DNA from: Helicobacter mehlei
Lineage (GTDB): Bacteria; Campylobacterota; Campylobacteria; Campylobacterales; Helicobacteraceae
DNA: 64,000 bases
Assembly: GCF_003660265.1 (NCBI RefSeq)
Contig: NZ_QXQP01000006.1
Location: forward strand, 23,459-87,458
Reading direction: 5' to 3'
In this document: positions 38,834 to 48,528 of the stretch, in pieces
Position numbering within the stretch: the first letter of the stretch is position 1
How the letters are laid out: every line of letters starts with the position of its first letter
Position numbers and translations under genes: made by a program
Notes under the pieces: model-generated
Databases searched by the model: none
Told to the model about the DNA's origin: nothing
What the model saw: the letters and a program-made list of their open reading frames with translations, nothing else

Positions 38834-39594
38834 TGGCGATTGCCCTAAGAAGTCCTAAAGAAATTGCCCTTTTAGCCAAAGCGGGTCAGGTCGTGGGGCA
38901 AACCTTAAAACTCTTGGAGCAAAAGGCACAGGTGGGGGTGAGTTTGTTAGAGCTGGATGCTTTGGCTGAAGAAAATATCTACAAAATGGGGGGCAAGCCC
39001 GCCTTTAAGGGGCTCTATGGTTTTCCTAACACCCTTTGCACTTCTGTCAATGAAGTGGTGATCCATGGGATTCCCACAGATTACAAACTCCAAGAGGGCG
39101 ACATTGTGGGGCTGGACTTAGGTGCATCTATAGAGGGCTATTTTGGCGATGGGGCGATCACTTTGGCAATCGGGCATATAAGCCATTTGGATCAAAACTT
39201 GATCGCTTGTGCTAGGGATTGTCTGTATGAGGCCATTGGAGCCTTGAGGGTGGGCATGCACTTTAAGGAGTTGAGTCAAATTTTAGAGCAGGGAATCACT
39301 AAGAGGGGATTTGTGCCCTTGCTGGACTTTTGTGGGCATGGAATTGGCAGATACCCTCATGAAGAACCCCAAATCCCCAACTACCTAGCCCCGGGGGCGA
39401 GCCCTAAAAGTGGTCCTAAGATCAAAGAGGGCATGGTTTTTTGTTTAGAACCGATGGTGTGTCAAAGAGAAGGCAATCCCAAGATTTTAGAAGATCGATG
39501 GAGCGTAGTTTCTAGCGATGGACTGAGGACCAGCCATTACGAGCACACCATTGCGATCACCAAGGGCAAAGCGAGAATTTTAACGGAGATTTAA
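38833..39594 (+). CDS. map: Methionine aminopeptidase, type I
   Basis: A 253-aa metalloenzyme that removes the initiator Met. The metal ligands lie in GLDLGASIEGYFGDGAI (two Asp), FCGHGIGRYPHEEPQ (His), VFCLEPMV (Glu) and HYEHTIAI (Glu). ATG 38833 is chosen over TTG 38830. In H. pylori infA follows map; here csd6 follows two bases later, which marks the second rearrangement junction. Confidence 0.95.
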   Translation: MAIALRSPKEIALLAKAGQVVGQTLKLLEQKAQVGVSLLELDALAEENIYKMGGKPAFKGLYGFPNTLCTSVNEVVIHGIPTDYKLQEGDIVGLDLGASIEGYFGDGAITLAIGHISHLDQNLIACARDCLYEAIGALRVGMHFKELSQILEQGITKRGFVPLLDFCGHGIGRYPHEEPQIPNYLAPGASPKSGPKIKEGMVFCLEPMVCQREGNPKILEDRWSVVSSDGLRTSHYEHTIAITKGKARILTEI

Positions 39595-39596
39595 AG

Positions 39597-40601
39597 ATGA
39601 TTTGTTTTAAGGGTGCGCGGGCTTTAGCCCTATCTGTCTTGTTGGGTGTGGGTGCTCAGGCAGATTCGTTGGTAGATTTTGTCAATACCTATCGCCAAAA
39701 GGGCATTGAGGCCTTAGATAAGCTCTTGCAGTCTTATTTGACCCAACAGCAGTTTTGGGAAGATGTTTTGTCCAAGCAAGATACTATTTATGGCTATTAT
39801 GAAAAATTAGATTATCTTTTTGTGATCAACAAGGCTAGACCCCAACTCTCGCTTTATAAGATCGAAGATGGCAAGCTTGATAGAGTGGGGGATAGTAAGG
39901 CTTTAGTGGGTTCTAAGCCCGGATATAAGTTATTGGAGGGGGATAAAGCAACGCCTATTGGTGTTTACCAAATCATGCGCAAACTCACCGGTCTGAGTGC
40001 CTATTATGGACCCTTTGCCCTAGAGACTAATTACCCCAATGCTTACGATCGGGCTTTAAAGCGCACCGGACATGGCATTTGGATTCATGGACTCCCCTTG
40101 AATGGCAATCGAGACGATCTCAATACAAAGGGGTGTATTGCTATTGATAACAATATTTTAAAGGACTATGACAAATTAGTCAAGGGCAAAAAAGCCTTGT
40201 TGGTGGTCTATGAGGGGCAATTTGCACCTGCTACTAAAAAAGACTTAGCGTTAGTTTTGAGTAGTCTGTATGCGTGGCGTTTAGCATGGGCTAAAAACGA
40301 CCTTGCCTCCTACCTCGAATTTTATGCCTCTGACTTTAAGCATGCCAGTGGGATGGATTTTAAAGCCTACCAACGCTTTAAAGCCAAGATTTTTGCTAAA
40401 AATGAGAATAAAACGATCCGCTTCTCACAAATTAATGTTACTCCCTACCCCAACAACGAGGATCGTTCCCTATTCCGTGTCGCTTTCATACAAACCTACG
40501 AGGCTTATAAGCATAAAAAACTTGCTTATTCTTCACATGGTCTCAAAGAGCTCTACGTAGAGATCAAAAACAACAAGATGCAAATTTTGACAGAAAAGTA
40601 A
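39597..40601 (+). CDS. csd6: L,D-carboxypeptidase/transpeptidase for cell shape
   Basis: A 334-aa periplasmic YkuD-fold enzyme. A signal peptide (to about residue 22) is followed by the catalytic motif HGLPLNGNRDDLNTKGC, with His164 and Cys180. The C-terminal NTF2-like domain spans about 215-334 (YAWRLAWAKNDLASYLEFYA). H. pylori Csd6 (HP0518) trims muropeptide tetrapeptides to tripeptides, shaping the helical cell. In H. pylori it follows era; here era is 18 kb away and inverted. Confidence 0.92.
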   Translation: MICFKGARALALSVLLGVGAQADSLVDFVNTYRQKGIEALDKLLQSYLTQQQFWEDVLSKQDTIYGYYEKLDYLFVINKARPQLSLYKIEDGKLDRVGDSKALVGSKPGYKLLEGDKATPIGVYQIMRKLTGLSAYYGPFALETNYPNAYDRALKRTGHGIWIHGLPLNGNRDDLNTKGCIAIDNNILKDYDKLVKGKKALLVVYEGQFAPATKKDLALVLSSLYAWRLAWAKNDLASYLEFYASDFKHASGMDFKAYQRFKAKIFAKNENKTIRFSQINVTPYPNNEDRSLFRVAFIQTYEAYKHKKLAYSSHGLKELYVEIKNNKMQILTEK

Positions 40602-40944
40602 TACCTGAGCCTTAATCATAAACTAGACAAATAGGACGGTATTTTGAGTGGGAGTTTGTATGAAAACCCAGTCCTTGATTCGGCGATGCCAAAAGAGCAC
40701 TCCAAGCACCCTGGTTATGAGCTAGGACTTAGACAAAATAACCGATACAAAGACTAAAAAAAAGCAAAGTTGATAGGGATGGGGCAACCTTGATGGGCGA
40801 CTTGCCCGAACTCTCAATAAGCCTAAGTCCGCACTACCCGCTAAGAGAGTAGCGAATGGAACTTGAGGAGATTGTCAGAAGCGTGGAGGTGGTTAAAGCC
40901 CATATTTGCACAGGTGCCGGATTTACTTAACGCTCCCCACTCCT
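40602..40944 (+). other. Gene-free stretch with hairpins, not identified
   Basis: No convincing reading frame is present. The best is a TTG-started 37-codon frame (from 40644) without a known family. Short perfect hairpins occur: GGGC-GACTT-GCCC (about 40794-40807) and CGCTA-AGAGAG-TAGCG (about 40839-40854). An A8 tract lies near 40755. The stretch could hold a structured RNA or a decayed mobile element; nothing decisive is seen. Confidence 0.35.
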
Positions 40945-40966
40945 AAGCCTTAGTGCACTAAGGCTT
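40945..40966. repeat. 22-base perfect palindrome over the actP stop, flanked by a direct repeat
   Basis: AAGCCTTAGTG followed by its exact reverse complement forms a 22-base palindrome that contains the actP stop codon. The ten-base sequence CGCTCCCCAC occurs directly on both sides (40931-40940 and 40970-40979). It may act as a terminator hairpin, although no T run follows. Confidence 0.7.
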
Positions 40967-42608
40967 GTGCGCTCCCCACGCCACTTTGGGCACGGAAATC
41001 TTGCGCTTTAAAGCCTGCCCGATCGACTTGGGCTCTGGGACTCTTGTCCAATTTAGAAATCAAAATGATGAGAATGAAGGTTAAGGGCATAGAGAAAAGG
41101 GCAGGGTGATCGTAGGGGAAAATGGCTTGGGCATGCCCAAAACTCTTCACCCAAATGCTAGGGCTGAGTAAAACCATTGTGATCACCACTAGCCAGCCAA
41201 TTAACCCACCCCAGAATGCGCCCTTAGTTGTGAGATCTTTCCAATAAATGCTCAAAAGCAAGATGGGGAAATTCACGCTAGCAGCAATCCCAAAGGCCAA
41301 CCCCACCATAAAGGCGACATTTTGGTTTTCAAACACCAACCCCAAGACAATGGCTAGTAACCCTAAAAATAAAGTCGCAACCTTGGTTACCTTGATCTCT
41401 AGCTTGGGATCGCATGTGCCATTTTTATAAACATTGACAAAGAGATCATGGCTAATCGCGCCCGCTCCTGAGATGGCCAGCCCTGAGACCACCGCTAAAA
41501 TAGTGGCAAAGGCGACTGCTGAAATGAAACCCAAAAAAACATCGCCTCCCACCACGCCGGCTAGATTGATCGCCACCATGTTTTTTAGCCCGTTATAAGT
41601 GCCATCGGGATTGACAAACTCACTTTGGGTATAGAGCAAGGCGATCGCCCCAAACCCAATAATGAAGGTGAGGATATAGAAATACCCAATGAAACCGGTG
41701 GCATAAAAAACCGATTTGCGCGCCTCTTTGGCATCTTTGACCGTGAAAAAGCGCATGAGAATATGGGGCAAACCTGCTGTGCCAAACATCAAGGCTAGAC
41801 CTAGAGAGATAGCGGCGATGGGATTGGGTAAAAAGGTGCCCGGGGACATGATCGCCTCCCCTTTAGGGTGGTGTTTGATGGCTTGCCCAAAGTAGTGGCT
41901 CAAGTCAAATTTGGTCAAGTATAAGATCATCACCGCCATGAACGAAGCCCCCAATAAGAGCAAAATCGCCTTGATAATTTGCACCCACGTTGTGGCGTGC
42001 ATGCCCCCAAAGGCGACATAACAAATCATCAACACACCCACCAGCACCACCGCCAGCCAGTAGGGCAAGCCAAAGAGCAACTGGATCAACTGCCCCGCAC
42101 CAACCATTTGGGCAATCAAATAGAAGACCACCACGCTTAGAGCTGAGATGGCTGAGATCACACGGATAGGCTTAGAATCCAAGCGGTAAGCCGTGATGTC
42201 TGCAAAGGTGAATTTGCCCAAATTGCGGAACTTTTCGGCAATTAAAAACAAGATGATAGGCCAGCCCACCAAAAAGCCCACGGAGTAGATGAGACCATCA
42301 AAGCCATTGGTAAAGACTAGAGCAGTGATGCCCAAAAAGCTTGCCGCACTCATGTAATCCCCGGCAATGGCGATTCCATTTTGTAAGCCGGTAATATTGC
42401 CCCCAGCGGTGTAAAACCCACTAGCACTCTGGCTCTTCTTGCTAGAATAGTAGGTGATGCAAAGCGTACTGAGCACAAAAACCAAGAACATGCCCACAGC
42501 AGTGGGGTTAAACGCACTTTTAGCACCCCCTGTGCTCTCAAACCCCGCTCCCAGTGCCACTTGCGCGCCAGCCAACCACAAAATGAGATAAAGTTTAAAC
42601 TTTGCCAT
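40950..42608 (-). CDS. actP: Cation/acetate symporter ActP
   Basis: A 552-aa sodium:solute symporter family protein with a signal-like N-terminus ([17 protein letters not shown]) and about 13 membrane helices. Family landmarks are [30 protein letters not shown] and [20 protein letters not shown]. The paired DUF485 gene yjcH directly upstream, overlapping by 14 bases, is the hallmark of the yjcH-actP acetate uptake operon. The C-terminus ([13 protein letters not shown]) runs into the 22-base palindrome. Confidence 0.88.
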   Translation of the reverse strand: MAKFKLYLILWLAGAQVALGAGFESTGGAKSAFNPTAVGMFLVFVLSTLCITYYSSKKSQSASGFYTAGGNITGLQNGIAIAGDYMSAASFLGITALVFTNGFDGLIYSVGFLVGWPIILFLIAEKFRNLGKFTFADITAYRLDSKPIRVISAISALSVVVFYLIAQMVGAGQLIQLLFGLPYWLAVVLVGVLMICYVAFGGMHATTWVQIIKAILLLLGASFMAVMILYLTKFDLSHYFGQAIKHHPKGEAIMSPGTFLPNPIAAISLGLALMFGTAGLPHILMRFFTVKDAKEARKSVFYATGFIGYFYILTFIIGFGAIALLYTQSEFVNPDGTYNGLKNMVAINLAGVVGGDVFLGFISAVAFATILAVVSGLAISGAGAISHDLFVNVYKNGTCDPKLEIKVTKVATLFLGLLAIVLGLVFENQNVAFMVGLAFGIAASVNFPILLLSIYWKDLTTKGAFWGGLIGWLVVITMVLLSPSIWVKSFGHAQAIFPYDHPALFSMPLTFILIILISKLDKSPRAQVDRAGFKAQDFRAQSGVGSAQALVH

Positions 42609-42936
42609 GTTTGCACTCCTCTAACGCACCGCTTTGCTCCAAATCATGCAGAATCATCTCTTGTTGCTTGTCAAAATGCGTATTGGCAATGAATGTATAA
42701 ACCCCGGTGAGCGCAATGCAAAGTATGATTAAAAAAATGCCTATGAGGATGCCCAGGGTGATGGCACTAGGCCCTAAACGATAACCCAAAATCTCAGGGA
42801 AGAGCCCAATACTCAGCACGAAACTATAATAAGATACCAGCACAACAACGGAGAGCCATAAGGCAACTTTGTTACGTAAAGAAACAAAATGTTTAAACGA
42901 TTGGATTGCTTGGCGTGAAAAAGACAGATCGGACAT
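42595..42936 (-). CDS. yjcH: DUF485 membrane protein, YjcH family
   Basis: A 113-aa protein with two membrane helices (about residues 26-48 and 60-85), the YjcH layout, found upstream of actP in many bacteria. ATG 42936 has AAAGGAG upstream; a TTG precedes it directly. Its role in acetate uptake is not established. Confidence 0.82.
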   Translation of the reverse strand: MSDLSFSRQAIQSFKHFVSLRNKVALWLSVVVLVSYYSFVLSIGLFPEILGYRLGPSAITLGILIGIFLIILCIALTGVYTFIANTHFDKQQEMILHDLEQSGALEECKHGKV

Positions 42937-43025
42937 CAAAACTCCTTTATTTGTTTTCCCTAGTTTGGCACATTATGGGTTAAGTGCCCTCTAGTCTTTT
43001 TCAAAAATACTCAAAACTCCTCTTA

Positions 43026-43658
43026 CTATGTGTTTTTTTGTAGCATTCCCAAACTCTCTTGTGCAATCTGGGTAATATTCTCCCATTTGCCATTAGCGAC
43101 CAAATCCTTAGGAGCCAGCCACGATCCCCCCACACACAGCACATTTTTAAGGGCTAAGTAGCTATGCATGTTTTCTAGGCTAATGCCCCCGGTTGGGCAA
43201 AAATACACCCCCTCAAAGGGCCCGCTCAAAGATTTGAGCATCCCCACCCCTCCAGCCGCTTGGGCAGGGAAAAATTTTAAGTGGTTCAAACCATATTCTA
43301 AAGCCAACATCACCTCGCTAGCCCCCGCCACACCCGGAATCAAGGGCAAATCAAATTGTTTAGCCTCTTTGGCTAAATGCGGGGTGAGCCCCGGACTAAT
43401 GGCAAAACGCGCACCGGCTTTTTGTGCCTCTTCTAAATGCTTAGGGTTTAAAATCGTGCCCGCTCCCACTAAGGCTTCCGGGACTTCCTGAGCGATCAGG
43501 CGAATTGATTCTAAAGCTTGCTCGGTGCGCAAGGTAATCTCTAAAATCTTAATCCCTCCAGCCACTAAGGCGCGCGCTAGAGGTACGGCATCTTTGGCAT
43601 GCTCGATGACCATTACTGGGACAATGGGGCTTGTGGTTAAAACTTGGTGGCTATTCAT
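43026..43658 (-). CDS. eda: KDPG / KHG aldolase
   Basis: A 210-aa class I aldolase splitting 2-keto-3-deoxy-6-phosphogluconate to pyruvate and glyceraldehyde 3-phosphate. GGIKILEITLRTEQAL (Glu), GAGTILNPKHLEEA and the Schiff-base Lys in LKFFPAQAAGGVG are present. ATG 43658 has AAGGAGATAAC upstream; the frame is open further but lies inside edd, which ends 20 bases upstream. Confidence 0.94.
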   Translation of the reverse strand: MNSHQVLTTSPIVPVMVIEHAKDAVPLARALVAGGIKILEITLRTEQALESIRLIAQEVPEALVGAGTILNPKHLEEAQKAGARFAISPGLTPHLAKEAKQFDLPLIPGVAGASEVMLALEYGLNHLKFFPAQAAGGVGMLKSLSGPFEGVYFCPTGGISLENMHSYLALKNVLCVGGSWLAPKDLVANGKWENITQIAQESLGMLQKNT

Positions 43659-43677
43659 GTTATCTCCTTTAAATTCT

Positions 43678-45465
43678 TTAAAATCCAAAGCTAGTTGCGC
43701 CACTTTCAGCACTGCTAGCCAATTGTCTAAAACCCCCAAAAAGTTCGCGCCCGCTCCCCACACTAGCGCGCTCAAAGGGCTGACTCTCTCTATTCTGCCA
43801 CTCTTTGGGCTCAAGCACTTCTAAAATACCCTCTTTGGCATCTAAAAGTAGCAAATCGCCTTCTTGAATCTTGGCGATATGCCCTCCTAAAAGGGCTTCA
43901 GGGCTCACATGGATAGCTGCTGGGACTTTCCCAGATGCCCCGCTCATGCGCCCATCGGTGATCAAAGCCACCTTAAAGCCTTGATCTTGAAGCGTGCCTA
44001 AAATGGGTGTGAGTTTGTGCAATTCGGGCATGCCATTGGCACGGGGACCTTGATAGGGCAACACCGCAATAAAATCACGTTGTAGTTCTTGATTGTTAAA
44101 GCGATCAATCAAATCTTGCTGGGATTTGAACACTAGAGCAGGAGCTTGGATTTTGTAATGCTCAGGTTTGATAGCTGAAATCTTGATCACCGCGCGCCCG
44201 ATATTGCCCTTCAAGACTTTCAAACCCCCATCGGGACTAAAGGGTTCTTTAACACCACGCACGACCTCTGTGTTGAGGCTCTCTTGAGTGCCCACTTGGT
44301 AGGTGAGTTTGCCCCCAATTAGAAAGGGGTTTTGTGTGTAGGGCTCTAACCCGATTCCCATAATCGTTTCACAATCCTCATGTAAAAGCCCCGCTTGAAG
44401 CAACTCGCGCACCACGAAAGCTAACCCCCCAGCAACTTCAAATTGATTGACATCGGCTTTTCCATTGGGGTAAATTTTAGTCAAAAGCGGGGTGATGCTA
44501 GAGATCGCATCAAAGTCATCCCAATTGAGGATAATGCCTGCCATTTTGGCGATGGCGATTAAGTGGATCGTGTGGTTGGTCGAACCGCCCGTTGCCATCA
44601 AACCCACCATCGCATTGACAATATTTTTTGCACTAATCATCTGTCCAATGGGCTTGGGGGTGTGTTGTGCCATGTGGGTTGCGGCTTGTTGGATCAAAGC
44701 CTTTCTTAGGGGGGTGTTGGGGTTAATAAAAGCCGAGTTGGGCAGGTGCAAGCCCATTAGCTCGACCATCATTTGGTTAGAATTAGCCGTTCCATAAAAG
44801 GTGCAAGTCCCCACAGAATGGTAAGACTGCATTTCGCTTTCTAACAAGTCTTGGCGTGAAACTTTACCTTGCGCGAAGAGTTCGCGGGCTTTGGATTTTT
44901 GGGCATTGGAGATTCCGCTAGTCATAGGACCCGAGGGAACAAAAATAGCGGGCAAATGCCCAAAACTCAATGCGCCCATCAAGAGCCCGGGCACGATTTT
45001 ATCGCACACACCCAAATAAAACGCGCCATCAAAAACATTGTGGGAGAGCGCGATCGCCGTGCTCATTGCAATCACATCACGCGAAAAAAGGCTTAATTCC
45101 ATGCCCGCATAACCTTGTGTAATCCCATCACACATGGCGGGCACCCCCCCGGCAAACTGGGCGATCGCCCCATGTTCTGATAAAGTCTCTTTGAGAATAT
45201 CGGGGTAGGTCTTAAAGGGCTGGTGGGCAGAGAGCATGTCATTGTAAGCGGAGATGATGGCAAAATTAGGCTTGTTGGTGTCTTTAATGGCATCTTTCAA
45301 GTGTTCGGGCAAACTGGCATAAGTGTGGGCGAGATTGGCACAGCCCAAATCCTTACGGGCAATTTTGCCACTATGCCCGGCGATGCGTTCTAAATACGCT
45401 TCCCGTGTGGGCTTGCTCCTTTCAATGATACTTTTTGTAATGTCCTCTAGGGTTTTTTTAGGCAT
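43678..45465 (-). CDS. edd: 6-phosphogluconate dehydratase
   Basis: A 595-aa [4Fe-4S] dehydratase of the IlvD/Edd family, first committed step of the Entner-Doudoroff route. The cluster-region motifs [35 protein letters not shown] and [15 protein letters not shown] are present, with [20 protein letters not shown] near the C-terminus. It is divergent from zwf across an 80-base gap and followed by eda. Confidence 0.95.
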   Translation of the reverse strand: MPKKTLEDITKSIIERSKPTREAYLERIAGHSGKIARKDLGCANLAHTYASLPEHLKDAIKDTNKPNFAIISAYNDMLSAHQPFKTYPDILKETLSEHGAIAQFAGGVPAMCDGITQGYAGMELSLFSRDVIAMSTAIALSHNVFDGAFYLGVCDKIVPGLLMGALSFGHLPAIFVPSGPMTSGISNAQKSKARELFAQGKVSRQDLLESEMQSYHSVGTCTFYGTANSNQMMVELMGLHLPNSAFINPNTPLRKALIQQAATHMAQHTPKPIGQMISAKNIVNAMVGLMATGGSTNHTIHLIAIAKMAGIILNWDDFDAISSITPLLTKIYPNGKADVNQFEVAGGLAFVVRELLQAGLLHEDCETIMGIGLEPYTQNPFLIGGKLTYQVGTQESLNTEVVRGVKEPFSPDGGLKVLKGNIGRAVIKISAIKPEHYKIQAPALVFKSQQDLIDRFNNQELQRDFIAVLPYQGPRANGMPELHKLTPILGTLQDQGFKVALITDGRMSGASGKVPAAIHVSPEALLGGHIAKIQEGDLLLLDAKEGILEVLEPKEWQNRESQPFERASVGSGRELFGGFRQLASSAESGATSFGF

Positions 45466-45494
45466 GGTTGTCCTTATAATGATCGAATTACAGC

Positions 45495-45500
45495 TATAAT
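45495..45500 (+). promoter_or_regulatory. Putative -10 box for zwf operon
   Basis: TATAAT 45 bases before zwf ATG. A second TATAAT at 45475-45480 is an alternative. Confidence 0.45.
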
Positions 45501-45515
45501 TATGCTATCTTTTTT

Positions 45516-45521
45516 ATTATA
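45516..45521 (-). promoter_or_regulatory. Putative -10 box for edd-eda
   Basis: TATAAT on the minus strand, about 50 bases before the edd ATG. With the plus-strand box at 45495-45500 the two predicted start points fall within a few bases of each other, so the promoters would overlap. Confidence 0.45.
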
Positions 45522-45545
45522 AAACCATAGCCCTAAAGGAGTCGC

Positions 45546-46889
45546 ATGTTAGAATGCCATTTGATTTTACTAGGCGCAACAGGCGATCTAGCCATGCGTA
45601 AGATTTTCCCCGCCCTTTATTTGGCTCACCAAAGCAAGCTGTTAGCCCCGATTATTAGCGCAGTGGCGCGTAGCAAATTAGATAATGAGACCTTCCAAGA
45701 TAATTTAACCAAAAAAGCCCAAGAATATATCCCAAATCTAGACCCACAAAGCTGGGGACTCTTTTGCCAAAACATCCGCTATCTTTCTATTGATCTCACC
45801 CAGCCCGATGATTTTAAACAACTCCAGCACCGCACACTCCCCAACACTTTAATCTATTTTTCCATCGCCCCAGAGTTTTTTGCGATGGCATGTGCGCATT
45901 TGGCACAGGTGGGCTTGAACGCCCCCGGGGTTAAGATTGTGCTAGAAAAACCTTTGGGGTCTGATTTGCAATCTTGTAAAGACATTTACGCTCAAATCTC
46001 TAAATATTACCAAGAAGATCAGATTTACCGCATCGATCACTATCTGGGCAAGCAGAGCGTGCAAAATCTTTTAGAACTTAGGGCCAAAAACCCAATCCTA
46101 GGTGCCCTGTGGAACAAAGAGCAGGTCGATCATGTCCAAATTAGCGTGCTGGAGACTTTGGGTGTGGAAAACCGCGGGGGCTTTTATGACACCGCGGGGG
46201 CTTTACGCGACATGCTCCAAAACCACATGCTCCAAATGTTAAGCCTAATCGCTGTACCCACCCTCAAAAACCCCAACGCCCAAGCACTTAGAGATGCTAA
46301 GCTAAGCGTGCTTAAAAGCCTCAAGCCCCTAGATTTTCAAGCTTTTGTTAAGCAAGTCGTGCGCGCCCAATACGGCTCTAGCGATGGGCTCAAGGGTTAC
46401 ACCCAAGAGTCCAATATTCCCGCTCAGAGCCAAACTGAGACTTTTGTTGCTCTAAAACTAGAGGTGCAATCGTCTATGTGGGCGGGCGTGCCTTTTTACT
46501 TGCGCACGGGCAAACGCATGGGCAGTTCCTTAGTGCAAATCGTGCTGGCTTTCAAAGGAGGCGGGGCACTGATCTTAAACTTACAGCCCCAGTACACCCT
46601 AGAACTGAACTTAAAGGGCGTGCCCCCCTTACAAGCACACTTGGATCAAGGCATGGATGCTTATGAAAAACTCATTTTGGAGGCTGTACGGGGTAATCCG
46701 GCCCTCTTTAGTCATCAAGACGAGTTGGAAGCCGCCTGGGCATGGGTCGATCCCATCTTAAAGGCATGGGAGCAAAACCAAGTGCCCCTATTCACCTACC
46801 CAGCCGGGAGTTTTGGTCCCAAAGTGGCTTTTGATCTCCTAGAATCTGAGGGACGTAGCTGGCACACGCCAAAGGATGGTTATGTTTGA
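45546..46889 (+). CDS. zwf: Glucose-6-phosphate 1-dehydrogenase
   Basis: A 447-aa NADP-linked enzyme oxidising glucose 6-phosphate to the lactone. The N-terminal nucleotide motif GATGDLAMRKIFPALY and the substrate motif RIDHYLGKQ (about 158-166) are present, as is the conserved NRGGFYDTAGALRDMLQNHM stretch. It opens the plus-strand operon zwf-pgl-glk-pgi-gluP and overlaps pgl by eight bases. CTAAAGGAG is the ribosome-binding site. Confidence 0.95.
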   Translation: MLECHLILLGATGDLAMRKIFPALYLAHQSKLLAPIISAVARSKLDNETFQDNLTKKAQEYIPNLDPQSWGLFCQNIRYLSIDLTQPDDFKQLQHRTLPNTLIYFSIAPEFFAMACAHLAQVGLNAPGVKIVLEKPLGSDLQSCKDIYAQISKYYQEDQIYRIDHYLGKQSVQNLLELRAKNPILGALWNKEQVDHVQISVLETLGVENRGGFYDTAGALRDMLQNHMLQMLSLIAVPTLKNPNAQALRDAKLSVLKSLKPLDFQAFVKQVVRAQYGSSDGLKGYTQESNIPAQSQTETFVALKLEVQSSMWAGVPFYLRTGKRMGSSLVQIVLAFKGGGALILNLQPQYTLELNLKGVPPLQAHLDQGMDAYEKLILEAVRGNPALFSHQDELEAAWAWVDPILKAWEQNQVPLFTYPAGSFGPKVAFDLLESEGRSWHTPKDGYV

Positions 46890-47562
46890 TTTTTTTGATT
46901 TGGGGTCATCTTTGGAGCGTTTTGGGGCTCAAGGTTGCCAATTCTTAGATGCCTTAGAGCAAGCCAACCCCTCTGGTGTCCATCTGGCCTTTTCAGGAGG
47001 CAAGAGCCCGATTCCATTTTTGGAGGTTTTAGCCGGGTTGCATGTGTGGAATCACTATATACTAAGCTTAGTCGATGATCGCATTGTTCCCTTTCATCAT
47101 GGGGACAGCAACGCACGCTTGATCCAAGAGCATTTGATTGATCCAGTTTCTTTTAAATGGGGGATTGATGTCCCCTTTATGCCCTTTTTCACGCAGGCTA
47201 GCCTCCCCTATGAGGTAATTTTGCAACAAGCCCTAGATCACTATAAACAACCCCATTTGGCTGTGCTGGGCATGGGTCTAGATGGGCACACTGCCTCGCT
47301 TTTCCCCGATGCGCCCGAGTTTGAGCATGCCATTAGCACGACAGACCCCCTCGTACTCACCACCCCACAAAATGCACCCCACACGCGCATTAGTTTGAGT
47401 TTACATGCCCTAGAGAATTGCCAAGAGCTTTGGTTGCTGATTTCGGGCACGCAAAAACGTGCTGTCTTTGAAGAGGCGGCTAAAAAGTTAGACTCCAAAC
47501 TCCCTATTTCTCTAATCTTACATTCCAAAAAGGTGCTCTGCCATGTCTTCTACACTGCCTAA
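46882..47562 (+). CDS. pgl: 6-phosphogluconolactonase
   Basis: A 226-aa NagB-fold hydrolase (DevB type): [36 protein letters not shown] and [17 protein letters not shown] 46882 is preferred to ATG 46876, which overlaps the AAAGGA ribosome-binding site. It overlaps zwf by eight bases and glk by 20. Confidence 0.92.
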   Translation: MFDFFDLGSSLERFGAQGCQFLDALEQANPSGVHLAFSGGKSPIPFLEVLAGLHVWNHYILSLVDDRIVPFHHGDSNARLIQEHLIDPVSFKWGIDVPFMPFFTQASLPYEVILQQALDHYKQPHLAVLGMGLDGHTASLFPDAPEFEHAISTTDPLVLTTPQNAPHTRISLSLHALENCQELWLLISGTQKRAVFEEAAKKLDSKLPISLILHSKKVLCHVFYTA

Positions 47563-48526
47563 TACTTATCCCCGCTTGCTGGCTGATATTGGTGGGACGA
47601 ACGCGCGCTTTGGGCTAGAAAGAACCTCAGGGGAAATCGATTCAGTTGAGGTCCTAGCTTGCCACGATCACCATAGCGTGGTGGATGCAATCAAGTGTTA
47701 TTTAAACAAAGTGGGTAATCCGGCTGTGAAACTAGCTGCCTGTGCCATTGCTAACCCGGTCATTGGGGATTGGGTGCAGATGACTAACCACCACTGGGCG
47801 TTTTCAATTGAAACCACCCGCCAGGCTTTGGGGTTTGATACACTTTTATTCATTAATGATTTTGCCGCCCAAGCTTATGCGATCACACAATTAAACGATG
47901 ATGAGTTGTTGCAAGTGGGGGGGACAGCCTGCGCGCTCCACGCACCTAAGTTGGTCATTGGACCGGGCACTGGGCTAGGAGTGAGTGCCCTCATTCCTTG
48001 CCACAATGGGCATTACATTGCCTTATCTGGAGAGGGGGGGCATGTGAGCTTTGCGCCCTTTGATGATACTGAAATCGCCATTTGGCAATATGCCAAGAAA
48101 AAATACGGGCATGTTTCAGCCGAGAGACTTTTAAGCGGGGCGGGATTAGTGTTGATCCATGCTGCTTTAGCCGAACGCGAGGGGATCAAGACTCCCAAAA
48201 TGAGCCCAGAGATGATTAGCGAGCAGGCTTTGGGCGGGAAATCGCCTCTATGCCGTCTTACCCTAGATATTTTTTGCACAATCTTGGGCACGGTGGCTTC
48301 TAACATGGCGTTGGTTTTGGGGGCGCGCGGGGGGGTGTATTTATGCGGAGGGATCATCCCCAGATTTATTGATTACTTTAAAACTTCACCCTTTAGGGTG
48401 CGTTTTGAAAATAAAGGGCGTTTTGATGCCTACTTGGCAGCCATTCCAGTTTATGTCGTCTTGGCCAAATACCCCGGTCTAGCCGGAGTTGCTATCGCCC
48501 TAGAAAACCATTTAAACAAAGAGTGA
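47543..48526 (+). CDS. glk: Glucokinase
   Basis: A 327-aa ROK-unrelated Glk-family kinase phosphorylating glucose with [17 protein letters not shown] at the start, [12 protein letters not shown] with the catalytic Asp, [11 protein letters not shown] and [11 protein letters not shown] are all diagnostic. H. pylori HP1103 is the counterpart. Confidence 0.94.
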   Translation: MSSTLPNTYPRLLADIGGTNARFGLERTSGEIDSVEVLACHDHHSVVDAIKCYLNKVGNPAVKLAACAIANPVIGDWVQMTNHHWAFSIETTRQALGFDTLLFINDFAAQAYAITQLNDDELLQVGGTACALHAPKLVIGPGTGLGVSALIPCHNGHYIALSGEGGHVSFAPFDDTEIAIWQYAKKKYGHVSAERLLSGAGLVLIHAALAEREGIKTPKMSPEMISEQALGGKSPLCRLTLDIFCTILGTVASNMALVLGARGGVYLCGGIIPRFIDYFKTSPFRVRFENKGRFDAYLAAIPVYVVLAKYPGLAGVAIALENHLNKE

Positions 48527-48528
48527 GC

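Noticed and set aside
46170..46210. Repeated CCGCGGGGGCTTT in zwf
   Set aside because: Both copies encode the conserved NRGGFYDTAGA motif of glucose-6-phosphate dehydrogenase, so the repeat is explained by protein constraint.
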